Source of the DNA: Planctomycetota bacterium
GTDB lineage: Bacteria > Planctomycetota > UBA1135 > GCA-002686595
Assembly: GCA_947484275.1 (NCBI GenBank)
Contig: CANKOY010000020.1
Span: forward strand, 1 to 56,307
Direction: 5' to 3'
Length of the DNA stretch: 56,307 nt
This document shows positions 34,108-41,819 of this stretch, piece after piece (the stretch's first letter is position 1; each line of letters opens with the position of its first letter). Position numbers and translations under genes: made by a program. The notes below the pieces were generated by a model that saw only the letters and a list, made by a program, of their open reading frames with translations, searched no databases and was not told the DNA's origin.

Positions 34108-35346
34108 TCAGCGGCCGCTCGGGCGGGCGACGACGCGGGACGCCGTCAGCGCCGGGGGCTCGCCGCTGAAATGCCATTCGAACTCCAGGGCAGCGCCCAC
34201 GGGACGGAGACGATCGGCAATTGAACCCAACAGCGCCGCGTCTGGTGCGCTCGAGCCGGTCATGGTCAGTGACCAAGCTGGCCCCTCCGACCGCAGAGTC
34301 CATCCGTCGCCGGGCGACGATGCGGCACTCGGCGCACAGAAGCGACAGGCGACTGGCCGTGCCTGGCGATCCAATTCGAGGATCGACTCCTCGAGCAGTT
34401 CGATCCCGCGGCCGCGCCAAAGTGCGCGCGCGGTGTCGCAGGCGCTCGAGTCTCCAGCGGCGCCGAGTTCTATTCGCAGCTCCCAACGCTGGGGCATGTC
34501 TCGAGCTTCCAACTCCATGGGCTCGATGACAGTGGGCGCGGGCTGGCCTGCACCGCGCCTATCCGGCGGTAGAAAGAACGCGTCCACGAAGTCGAGCGCG
34601 GTTTCAACCGCTACGACCTCCTCACTCCAGACGGCCTCGGATTGGGCGAACAAGTCGAAGGAGCGTGGGAAGTACCGCGCGCCGCGCGCACTCCAGGTGA
34701 TCGCTTCGATCGACTCGACGGCGCTCCCGTCTGCGTCGAAGGAGCCCATGGACCGCGGCCTTCCGTCGTCGCCAAGTTGGGCCATGAGTTTGCCGCGTCC
34801 CGCCACGTCGGCGCCACGCTGCGGACCGTCGCCGCGCCACTCGAATCCATCGGGCCAAAGGAAGAGCGCACGCCGCAATTCAGTTTGCAGCACGAGCAAG
34901 TCCATCTCCTCCGCGCTCAGGGCGCGAGAACTCGCGGAGCGCTCTTCCACCAAGTAGCCCTGGGATCCCGCGCGGTACACGAGCACGCGATCCACTTGTT
35001 GATCCGCTTCCAGTGCCAGGCGTAGTCGCACGCGTTCAGGGAAAAGGTAGGTCGCCGACAGCACATGGGGCTTGTCGGGTTCCGAGCGAAAAACAACGCG
35101 CGAAGAAGTTTGAAACCCAGGGATGCCTGCGATGGCGCGACGTGGCGCGAGATCTAGCGCGGCCGCGCCTTCACTGGGAATTGAGATGCTGGGCGCTGTG
35201 GGCCCGGTGGAAACCGTTGGCACGGCGGGCACCGAGGGATCGGTGGGTGAAGGCGCCTGGGGTGCGCGATCCGAGCAGCTCGCGCTCCATAAAAGCAGCG
35301 CTGCAAAACTACAGAGGCCGAAGATCGTGGGGGAGGAACGCGCCAT
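34108..35346 (-). CDS. Predicted lipoprotein, unknown function
   Basis: 412 aa from ATG 35346. The leader MARSSPTIFGLCSFAALLLW ends in a lipobox (WSASC), and a Pro/Ser/Thr-rich linker (about 25-60) precedes a folded domain. The core starts at RRAIAGIPGFQTSSRVVFRS and contains repeated Tyr/Arg beta strands (LSATYLFPERVRLRLALE, DRVLVYRAGSQGYLVEER). It looks like a lipoprotein-localisation (LolA/DUF) type beta fold that reads out some bound lipid or polymer, but I do not recognise a named family. It is 86 nt downstream of the HEAT-repeat lipoprotein and probably co-transcribed. The frame extends 36 codons upstream without signal-peptide sense. Confidence 0.72.
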   Translation of the reverse strand: MARSSPTIFGLCSFAALLLWSASCSDRAPQAPSPTDPSVPAVPTVSTGPTAPSISIPSEGAAALDLAPRRAIAGIPGFQTSSRVVFRSEPDKPHVLSATYLFPERVRLRLALEADQQVDRVLVYRAGSQGYLVEERSASSRALSAEEMDLLVLQTELRRALFLWPDGFEWRGDGPQRGADVAGRGKLMAQLGDDGRPRSMGSFDADGSAVESIEAITWSARGARYFPRSFDLFAQSEAVWSEEVVAVETALDFVDAFFLPPDRRGAGQPAPTVIEPMELEARDMPQRWELRIELGAAGDSSACDTARALWRGRGIELLEESILELDRQARPVACRFCAPSAASSPGDGWTLRSEGPAWSLTMTGSSAPDAALLGSIADRLRPVGAALEFEWHFSGEPPALTASRVVARPSGR

Positions 35347-35432
35347 CGGGCCACCAGAGTAGTGTCCTCCGCGGCGCGGTTTCCCTGGGAAGTAGCGCGA
35401 GGTCCAGTGTCCCCCCTGGACCCCTCTGCGAA

Positions 35433-36380
35433 TCAGGGAAGGCGCTGGGACCACTCGGCCCAGGCACCGACGTCCTCGGCGTAGTTGTGACCGGAAATCA
35501 GCACCAGTGCGCGCTGAACGGCATCACGGCTGTCCCTCGGCACGGTTCCAAAACCCGCCACCAGGGCCCGAGCCGCGGGACCGAGCAGGGCCTGATTGTC
35601 GCGACCGAGGGCCACGAGGGCCTGCAATGCGGCGCTGATTACCAGCGGCGAGTCGCCTGCGAGCAGCTCAGACAAGTGCGGAATGCTCTCGCCGTCGCCG
35701 GCCATGGCCAGGATCAGTGCCGCCTGGGCCTGGGCGAACGGTTCGGTGTCCACCAACGCGTTTCGCGCGGCCTTGACGATGTCCTCTCCCGCGGGGGCGC
35801 CCGCTTCGAGAATCGTCCGAACCGCGTAGCAGGCATTGGCTCGCGCCTGTCCGTTCGGATGACCCTGGAGGATCTCGAGCAGCGGCAGCATCGGAGTTTG
35901 GGGATTCTGCAGCAGCGCAAGGGAGAGCGCGGCGTTCTGAACGATCTCGGGATTGTCGTCGCCAAGGGCCACGATCAAGGGGCCCTGAACCTCATTCGAG
36001 GCGCTGAAACCCAGGGCTCCGGCGGCGATGACGCGGTTGCGCGGTGGGCCGGATTCCAGAGTGTCCACCAACTCCTGGCGCCGAGCATTGACGCGCGTCA
36101 TCAAGTCCTTCTGCAGCTTGCTCGCCTTCGCGCGGTCCGCGTGGGACTGGGCAGTCAAGGTCAGATTCGTCCACGCACGCATGGACTTGTCCAACTCGGC
36201 GAGGAAGTAGCCCAGGCTCGTGGGCTGCCCCTTCTCCCACATGTTCGGGTCGTAGGGCTTGGATTCGTCCGCGGCGGCGGACTTCTGCTCCTCCTCGGAA
36301 GGCGCGGTCGTCGACTTGCAGGCCGCGAACCAGGCAAGACCCATGATCACAGCAACGAGACGTGCCGTCTTGAAATTCAT
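35433..36380 (-). CDS. HEAT-repeat lipoprotein
   Basis: 315 aa from ATG 36380. The leader MNFKTARLVAVIMGLAWFAAC is a standard lipoprotein signal with the lipid-bearing Cys at its end. Residues ~100-310 contain HEAT/Armadillo-type helical repeats with the patterns AAGALGFSASNEVQGPLIVAL, NPEIVQNAALSLALLQN and ARANACYAVRTILEAGAP. Such solenoids bind other proteins. There are no enzyme motifs. It leads an apparent two-gene lipoprotein unit with the gene at 35346. A copy of the dispersed repeat starts 115 nt upstream of its start codon. Confidence 0.82.
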   Translation of the reverse strand: MNFKTARLVAVIMGLAWFAACKSTTAPSEEEQKSAAADESKPYDPNMWEKGQPTSLGYFLAELDKSMRAWTNLTLTAQSHADRAKASKLQKDLMTRVNARRQELVDTLESGPPRNRVIAAGALGFSASNEVQGPLIVALGDDNPEIVQNAALSLALLQNPQTPMLPLLEILQGHPNGQARANACYAVRTILEAGAPAGEDIVKAARNALVDTEPFAQAQAALILAMAGDGESIPHLSELLAGDSPLVISAALQALVALGRDNQALLGPAARALVAGFGTVPRDSRDAVQRALVLISGHNYAEDVGAWAEWSQRLP

Positions 36381-36494
36381 CGCAGGGAATGGAGGCAGGT
36401 TGGGGGACTGGGCGACAGCTCCAGGGACGGCTGGCACGGTCCGATCTTCCCGTGACATGCGTCCGGGGACAAGCTCCGAAGAACCGCGGGCTCT
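36381..36494. other. Intergenic spacer upstream of the HEAT lipoprotein, before repeat copy A
   Basis: 114 nt between the lipoprotein start and the left end of the repeat element. It should hold the minus-strand promoter, but I see no convincing -35/-10 pair. Confidence 0.4.
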
Positions 36495-36731
36495 AGCAGC
36501 CCATTGAAAAAGCCCCTACTACGCCAGTGCGTGTTTCGGCGCCCGGCGTCGTGCTCGGAAAGTCGTGCTCGGCGGCCAGGAAGGCCGCACCCCACTGCGA
36601 AGGCTCCGCAGGAGCCTTCGCTACGAGTGCTTCGCGTTCTAACGCGGGGACCCCTGCGCGACTTTCCGTCGCGCTCCTTGCCTCGCCTTCACACGCTCTG
36701 TCTCGCTACGGGCCTTTTTCAACGGACTGCT
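36495..36731 (+). repeat. Dispersed structured repeat, copy A (full length, 237 bp)
   Basis: Begins AGCAGCCCATTGAAAAAGCC and ends as TTTTTCAACGGACTGCT, so the ends are inverted repeats. It has the same length, order and internal hairpins as copy B at 40549, with many point differences. Internal palindromes include GCGGCCAGGAAGGCCGC and GAAGGCTCC-GCA-GGAGCCTTC. It lies between divergent genes, ending 36 nt before the leucine-dehydrogenase-like start codon. It contains no credible gene; the open frame running through it into the dehydrogenase is an artefact. Confidence 0.88.
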
Positions 36732-36767
36732 CCAGCTCGCGTTGTTCCTGTTAGCTTCTTGCACCCC

Positions 36768-37841
36768 ATGGGCATCCATCTGCTCGACGCCATGGCCCGC
36801 GAGGGCTTCGAAGAGGTGATCGCGATCCACGACGGACGCTCGGGCCTGCGCGCATTCCTTGGCATCCACGACACCAGCCGCGGGGCCGCCTTCGGTGGCA
36901 TCCGACGCTGGTCCTATTTCAGCGAGCGCGAGGCCCTGCGCGATTGCCTGCGCCTCTCGCGGGCCATGACCTACAAGTGCGCCCTGGCCGATCTGCCCGC
37001 CGGCGGTGCCAAATTGGTCGTCTTCGAGCGTCCAGACCTGGACACGGATGCCGCCTACGAGCATCTGGGGAAGATCATCGAACGTATGGCTGGTCGCTAT
37101 TACGCCGGTCCTGACGTGGGCACGGGGGACCGCGAACTCGCGGCCCTGGCGCGACACACCAGCTACGTGACCGACCCGGGACCCGCAGGGCCGGGAGAAC
37201 TGGCGGAGTCCACAGCCGCGGGGGTCTTTGCGGGGATCGAGGTCGCCCTGATGCATTTGGACGGGGCCGCGGACTGGCCTCGGCGTACGCTCGTGGTTCA
37301 AGGGCTGGGTGAAGTTGGAGCGCGCGTGGCGCGCCGGCTCGTGGAACGCGGCGCGCGTGTGCTCGCCGCGGAAGTGGACCCGCAACGGGCCGAACATGTG
37401 GCCTCGCAGTTGCAGTTGGAACTGATCGACCCGGCCACCGAGTACGACCCCGAGTGCGACGTGTTCGTACCCTGCGCCCTGGGGGGAATCCTGCACGATC
37501 TGACCCTGACACGGCTGCGCTGTCGCATTGTCGCTGGCGGTGCGAACAACGTGCTTGCGCGCGCACTCCACGGCGACCGTTTACACGAGCGCGGGATCCT
37601 GTATGTTCCCGACTTCGTGATCAACGCGGGTGCGCTGATTCGCGGAGCGACGTTTCATTTGCACCAGCGGCGCGAGCCCGTGGCAGAGATCGAGCGCAGG
37701 GTGGGAGCGAGCGCAGCGCGCGTGTTGAAAATGGCGGTGGAGGAGGACCTTCCTCCGGCACGCGTCGCCGTGCGCGAAGCAGAGCGTCGTCTGGATACAG
37801 CCCATGTGGGCGACGGAGCCGTGAACGAGGACACACTATGA
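36768..37841 (+). CDS. Leucine/phenylalanine dehydrogenase-family (Glu/Leu/Phe/Val DH) enzyme
   Basis: 357 aa, starting at ATG 36768 (MGIHLLDAMAREGFEEVIAI), the usual length for octameric leucine dehydrogenase. Active-site features are in place: K70 in MTYKCALADLP, catalytic K82 in GGAKLVV (usually GGGKxVI), D116 in GPDVGT, the NAD fold VVQGLGEVG, and YVPDFVINAGALI near the C-terminus. The family deaminates branched-chain or aromatic amino acids oxidatively; fine substrate choice is not readable. The middle Gly-to-Ala change in GGAK is mild. The stop overlaps the next gene (ATGA). The frame extends upstream through the repeat element, which should not be annotated as coding. Confidence 0.88.
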   Translation: MGIHLLDAMAREGFEEVIAIHDGRSGLRAFLGIHDTSRGAAFGGIRRWSYFSEREALRDCLRLSRAMTYKCALADLPAGGAKLVVFERPDLDTDAAYEHLGKIIERMAGRYYAGPDVGTGDRELAALARHTSYVTDPGPAGPGELAESTAAGVFAGIEVALMHLDGAADWPRRTLVVQGLGEVGARVARRLVERGARVLAAEVDPQRAEHVASQLQLELIDPATEYDPECDVFVPCALGGILHDLTLTRLRCRIVAGGANNVLARALHGDRLHERGILYVPDFVINAGALIRGATFHLHQRREPVAEIERRVGASAARVLKMAVEEDLPPARVAVREAERRLDTAHVGDGAVNEDTL

Positions 37842-39127
37842 GGCAGTCCAGCCTGGAGTTTCCGGGAGGCAGGGGGGCCGTGTGCGTCGCGCTCGTCTGC
37901 CTTTCGATCGCCTGCGCGCCTCCGGCCGCAGCGAATCAAGCCTCGGCCCCTGCGCCGGTTGATACATCGTCCCCCGATGACTCCGCTGCGGTCGCGGACT
38001 CTGCGCTCGAGTCGACGCGTGAAGCCAGTGCACCGCGGGATTCGGTGGTCATAGTTCCGGGGTCAGAGGCAGAACCGCGGCCATCCGCTGGTCCCTCTAC
38101 CGCGAGTTCCTCCGCCACAAGCATCCGGGAGCCGCAGGCACCGCCGCCCGCGGACGATCAGGCTCCGAATTCCGTAGCAGTAGCGCTGCCGGCGTCGGCA
38201 CCCGCCGAGCTTTTCCGCCTCGATCGCGGCCCCGGTGCCGTGCCGCTCCTGATCCCGCGCGACGAGACCCTGGAGTTCGGCGTGCACCTCAACCTGGGCT
38301 GGCTCGGCAGTCCGACCGTTGGCAAGGTCACGATGAATAGCGCGATCCGGCCTTTTTTCTACGCGAGCGCCGGACAGGCCGTGGGCGAGCAGGTACTGCT
38401 CTCCGGTCGAGCGGAGGGCGGCTACGACGTGTACTCCGTCGAGAACACCATCAGCGCCGCGCTGATGCCCCAGGCTTTTCCGCGCCTAGTCCACCGCAAC
38501 GTTCAGACCGGCACCGAGAACCGCATTCGCGAGATGAAGTTCGGTCTGGTGAATGGCAAGGAGATCACATCCTCGCGCTCGGACGGTCATTGCAGGGGCT
38601 GCAAGGACAAGGCTCACTTCGTTTCGGGCACATGGCCCTGGTCGGATGCGGCGCACTGCAAGAAATGCCGGCGTGGCGAACACCGCGTGTGGCGCGACGC
38701 CAAGACGCGCGAGATACCTGCCGGCACGTTGGACATGATTAGCGCGGTGTTTCTGGCGCGCAGTCTCGTGATCGACGGACGCGAGAAGGTCGAGTTTGCG
38801 TTGGTCGATCGCACGGATCTGTGGATGGTGCAACTGAAGCGCGGCGCGTCGCGGACGATTGAGACGCCGGCGGGTAAGTACGATGCGGTCGCCGTGGAGT
38901 TGCGCACCAGCGCACCGGAGAGCACCGATGGTGCGATGCAGAACGAATCCACCCAGTTCGAGGGTCTCTTCGGAATCCACGGCGTCATTTCCATTTGGAT
39001 GGATGCCAAGTCCGGCGTCCCGGTTCGCATCGAGGGCACCGTGCCCGCTGGACCGATCGACCTCGACGCCACAATCGAATTGACCAGCGCACGCGGCACG
39101 CCGCGAAACTTCGCGCCCGCGCGCTGA
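37838..39127 (+). CDS. Exported DUF3108-like protein with a CxxC...CxxC insert
   Basis: 429 aa, ATGA-coupled to the dehydrogenase. An N-terminal hydrophobic stretch (AVCVALVCLSIACAPPAAA) gives a signal peptide, with a weak lipobox at IAC. Residues ~30-125 are Ser/Pro/Ala-rich. The folded part (about 130-425) looks like DUF3108, a beta-barrel-like domain of unknown function: VHLNLGWLGSPTVGKVTM, GRAEGGYDVYSVENTISA, and a C-terminal FEGLFGIHGVISIWMDAKSG. Inside it sits a four-Cys motif, C252xxC255 and C274xxC277, as in a zinc ribbon, unusual for an exported beta domain. The pairing with a cytosolic dehydrogenase may be accidental. Confidence 0.72.
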   Translation: MRQSSLEFPGGRGAVCVALVCLSIACAPPAAANQASAPAPVDTSSPDDSAAVADSALESTREASAPRDSVVIVPGSEAEPRPSAGPSTASSSATSIREPQAPPPADDQAPNSVAVALPASAPAELFRLDRGPGAVPLLIPRDETLEFGVHLNLGWLGSPTVGKVTMNSAIRPFFYASAGQAVGEQVLLSGRAEGGYDVYSVENTISAALMPQAFPRLVHRNVQTGTENRIREMKFGLVNGKEITSSRSDGHCRGCKDKAHFVSGTWPWSDAAHCKKCRRGEHRVWRDAKTREIPAGTLDMISAVFLARSLVIDGREKVEFALVDRTDLWMVQLKRGASRTIETPAGKYDAVAVELRTSAPESTDGAMQNESTQFEGLFGIHGVISIWMDAKSGVPVRIEGTVPAGPIDLDATIELTSARGTPRNFAPAR

Positions 39128-39137
39128 TGGGCTAGAC

Positions 39138-39233
39138 GCAGCCTGTTGAGAGCGTCCTGTGGCGAGGCTGAGCCTCTGAAAGCGAGACCGGAACGCGACA
39201 GAGTGGTGCGCAGGCGGCCTTCCTGGCCGCCTA
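39138..39233 (-). repeat. Degenerate, internally deleted copy of the dispersed repeat
   Basis: Reads in the same orientation as copy C. It keeps the end sequence (CCTGTTGAGAGCGTCC against CCGTTGAAAAGTCCC), GCGAGGC, the ACGCGACAGA block and the GGCGGCCTTCCTGGCCGCC hairpin, but lacks the middle hairpins. It lies between convergent genes (stops at 39127 and 39352). A small hairpin (CTAGCAA-GATG-TTGCTAG, about 39231-39248) follows. The match is by eye and imperfect. Confidence 0.5.
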
Positions 39234-39351
39234 GCAAGATGTTGCTAGCGCCACGGAGCTTCACAGAAGCGCGCCCGGCCGCAGCGGCGCTGTCACTGGC
39301 GGGCACTTGCGGACTGTAACGGCCAGTTCGCGAACTGGTCGCAACGGTCCG

Positions 39352-40464
39352 CTAGTGTCCCGGGGCGGTTTCGAATTCGCCTGTTACCGGCACAGCACTC
39401 TGGCGCACTGGTGACGCCACGACGACCGCAGTGCGCGGTCCTTCGCCGACGCGAAACTCAGTGCCGGGCGCCTGGTGCCTGCGCTTGACGAAGCCCAAGC
39501 AGAGGCCCGTGTCGAGCACGAACGAGTAGGCCCAGCTAGTCAGCACGCCGAGATCGCGCCATTCCCCGCCGTCGAGCCGCCACAGGCGCGTGCCGCGTTC
39601 CACCGGTTCGTCGTCGCTGACGCGCAGTGACACGAGCCGCTTGTTCAGCCCGCCGTACGTGTCGATCTTCGCGACCACTTCCTGTCCGATGAAGCAGCCC
39701 TTGGTCAAGCTGAAGGCGCGTTCCAGCCGCGCTTCCTGCGGATAGATCTTCTCATCGAAGTCAACGCCCGGCGCGGCCCAGGCGGCTTCCACGCGCAGGC
39801 AGTCTTCCGCTGCGAGTCCAGCGGGAACTGCGCCCAATGCGACTAGGGCGAGCCAGAGGTTCGTGGCGACTTCGGGTCCGCCGTCCAGGCGCACACCGGG
39901 GGAGCCGGCGACGATCATTGTGCTGGCGCGCAGCGTGCGGCCTTGGAACTGGACCTCGATCCACGCGCGATCGGCCTCGGGCAATTTTTCGTCCAGAAGT
40001 CGCTCGGCAAGTTCCCGCGCCCGCGGACCGGCGAGTTCCAGCGGCGCCGATTGTTCGGTGCGCTCCACAAGCTTCAGTTTCTCGGCGAAGAGGTACGTAT
40101 CCAGGGCCTGCAGCAGACCGCTGGTGGCGCCCGGTTCCGTGGAGAGACGCACCGCGCCCGCTTCGCATTCGAGGTCAAAGGCCGCGAGGACTTTTCCAAG
40201 GCCCGAGAGGAGCAAGTTGCGATTGCCTTCACCTGGCTTCAGCGTGCGCACCGTGTTCGCCAGCAGGCGATGCAGGAAGGCCGCGCCATCGACGCCCACG
40301 ACCGCGATCGACCCGCGCGCCGTGCGGTCGAAGAGGACAGCGCCCTCGCATCCAGCGCGGTACTCGGCGGGCACGTCACCGTAGGTGAGCAACAACGCCT
40401 CTGGCCCTTGGATTAGCTGGGCCCCGGCGGCGCGGTGCAGATCGAGCAGGATGGGTTCTTTCAA
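39352..40464 (-). CDS. ygfZ: YgfZ/GcvT-family folate-binding protein (Fe-S cluster related)
   Basis: 370 aa. The diagnostic YgfZ signature KGCFIGQE is present (in SLTKGCFIGQEVVAKI), with an N-terminal aminomethyltransferase fold: VLFDRTARGSIAVVGVDGAAF, RLLANTVRTLKPGEG, and the region around LRVEAAWAAPGVDFDEKIYP. YgfZ binds tetrahydrofolate and helps repair or assemble iron-sulfur clusters in several enzymes, rather than degrading glycine as GcvT does. It is cytosolic. Repeat copies lie on both sides (degenerate copy at the 3' end, copy B 85 nt before the start codon). The neighbouring operon makes cytochrome oxidase cofactors, so a shared metal/cofactor theme is possible. Confidence 0.9.
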   Translation of the reverse strand: MKEPILLDLHRAAGAQLIQGPEALLLTYGDVPAEYRAGCEGAVLFDRTARGSIAVVGVDGAAFLHRLLANTVRTLKPGEGNRNLLLSGLGKVLAAFDLECEAGAVRLSTEPGATSGLLQALDTYLFAEKLKLVERTEQSAPLELAGPRARELAERLLDEKLPEADRAWIEVQFQGRTLRASTMIVAGSPGVRLDGGPEVATNLWLALVALGAVPAGLAAEDCLRVEAAWAAPGVDFDEKIYPQEARLERAFSLTKGCFIGQEVVAKIDTYGGLNKRLVSLRVSDDEPVERGTRLWRLDGGEWRDLGVLTSWAYSFVLDTGLCLGFVKRRHQAPGTEFRVGEGPRTAVVVASPVRQSAVPVTGEFETAPGH

Positions 40465-40548
40465 GCCGGAGTTCCGTGGCGTAGGCGGCGCGTAGTGTAG
40501 ACCCCGCGCAACACGGTGGAAGGGTGCGGAGTGGGAGAGTCGCGGCCT

Positions 40549-40786
40549 AGCAGCCCGTTGAAAAAGTCCCTACTACGGCAAGACGTGCTTCGGCGCCGCG
40601 GCGTCGGGCTTGGAAAGTCGTCCTCAGCGGCCAGGAAGGCCGCACCCCCCTGCGAAGGCTCCGCAGGAGCCTTCACTACGAGCGCTTCGCGCTCTAACGC
40701 GGGGACCCCTGCCCAACTTTCTGTCGCGCTCCTTGCTCCGCCTTCGCACGCCTTGCCTCGCGACGGGACTATTTCAACGGACTGCT
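40549..40786 (+). repeat. Dispersed structured repeat, copy B (full length, 238 bp)
   Basis: Left end AGCAGCCCGTTGAAAAAGTCCC and right end GGGACTATTTCAACGGACTGCT form imperfect inverted terminal repeats of about 22 bp. Three internal hairpins are clear: 40627-40643 (GCGGCC loop GGCCGC), 40654-40674 (GAAGGCTCC-GCA-GGAGCCTTC, 9-bp stem) and 40680-40694 (GAGCGC-TTC-GCGCTC). It occupies most of the 383-nt gap between the divergent ygfZ and ctaA-like genes. The flanks are CT before and CG after, so I see no target-site duplication. No transposase is encoded. Confidence 0.9.
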
Positions 40787-40847
40787 CGGGCTCCGCACCG
40801 ACACAAATCGTTCGCGGGCCCGGCGCCTAGGTCGCTAAACTGTTGCC

Positions 40848-41819
40848 GTGACCGCCCAGGCCACTTCGAAGTCACCCGGACCCTGGCCCCATGGCCTGGC
40901 GCTCGCCACGTTTATTGCATCGATGCCCCTGGTGCTGTTCGGCGGCACGGTGACGACCCTGCGCGCGGGCATGGCGGAAAGTGGCTGGATCAACCCCGAC
41001 GGGTATTTCCTCTGGGCCTACCCGATCGACAAGCGCTTCGGCAGCATCGGCGTGTTCGTCGAGCACCACCACCGCGAACTCGGATCACTCGTCGGTCTGC
41101 TCGCCATCGCCGCGGCCATCGCGGCCTGGCGCAAGGAGTCGCGGCCCTTGGCGCGCCGTCTGCCCGCGATCGCACTTCTGGCGGTGTGTTTCCAAGGCCT
41201 GCTCGGGGGACTGCGCGTGCTGGAAAACAGCCCCAACCTCGCATTCATCCACGGCGCCCTGGCCCAAGGCGTTTTCGCTTTGCTCGCGGCCACGGCGCTG
41301 TATCTCTCGCCGCGCTGGCGTTCGGTCCAGCCCAGCATGTGCAAGACCGCTGGCGCGATGCAGCGCACCACGGGCATCGCCGTAGCGCTCGTTTTCATCC
41401 AAGTGACGATCGGCGCCTGGTTTCGTCACTCGGGCCTCGAAGGCGCCCTGGCCCTGCACATTCTGTTGGCTTTGGGTGTCTTCGGCGCCATCGTCGCCAT
41501 CGGCAAGCAGATGAGCGCCGCGCAATCCGAAGGCGCGGACTCGGGTTCAGATCGAAGCCTGTTGCTTGGGGTCAAGCGCAGGCTTCACTTGCTCGTGGGA
41601 GTGCAAATCGCGCTGGGTGCCCTGGCCACGTTCTACATCTACGAAGTCAGCGGCGGCACGCAGGGCGCAGTCTCCATGGGCGAAGCCGTATTCGCCACGG
41701 CCCATGTGGCGGTGGGTGCGCTGCTGATGGCCCAGACCGTGGCGGCCGCGATGTGGTCGCGGCGCCTGGTGTTTGCGGAAAATTCGACGGCCACGATCGC
41801 CGCCCAGGCCGCGCAATGA
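40848..41819 (+). CDS. ctaA: Haem A synthase, CtaA/COX15 family
   Basis: 323 aa, GTG start at 40848, about 60 nt after repeat copy B. It has about eight membrane helices and four conserved haem-ligand His sites, seen as EHHHRELGSLVGL, FIHGALAQG, LALHILLALG and ATAHVAVGALL. LVLFGGTVTTLRAGMA is the usual first loop. The enzyme converts haem O to haem A in the inner membrane, for aa3-type cytochrome oxidase. It begins a four-gene run with ctaB, sco1-like and DUF420 genes whose ends overlap or nearly touch (ATGA at 41816). No oxidase subunits are in the window. Confidence 0.9.
   Translation: MTAQATSKSPGPWPHGLALATFIASMPLVLFGGTVTTLRAGMAESGWINPDGYFLWAYPIDKRFGSIGVFVEHHHRELGSLVGLLAIAAAIAAWRKESRPLARRLPAIALLAVCFQGLLGGLRVLENSPNLAFIHGALAQGVFALLAATALYLSPRWRSVQPSMCKTAGAMQRTTGIAVALVFIQVTIGAWFRHSGLEGALALHILLALGVFGAIVAIGKQMSAAQSEGADSGSDRSLLLGVKRRLHLLVGVQIALGALATFYIYEVSGGTQGAVSMGEAVFATAHVAVGALLMAQTVAAAMWSRRLVFAENSTATIAAQAAQ

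Noticed and set aside
36504-36767. N-terminal extension of the dehydrogenase through repeat copy A
   Set aside because: The same peptide (rich in Arg/Pro/Leu) also appears from copy B before ctaB, so it is repeat sequence, not protein.
40610-41815. 402-codon N-terminal extension of ctaB
   Set aside because: Runs through repeat copy B and the whole ctaA gene in another frame; ctaB motifs need only the start at 41816.
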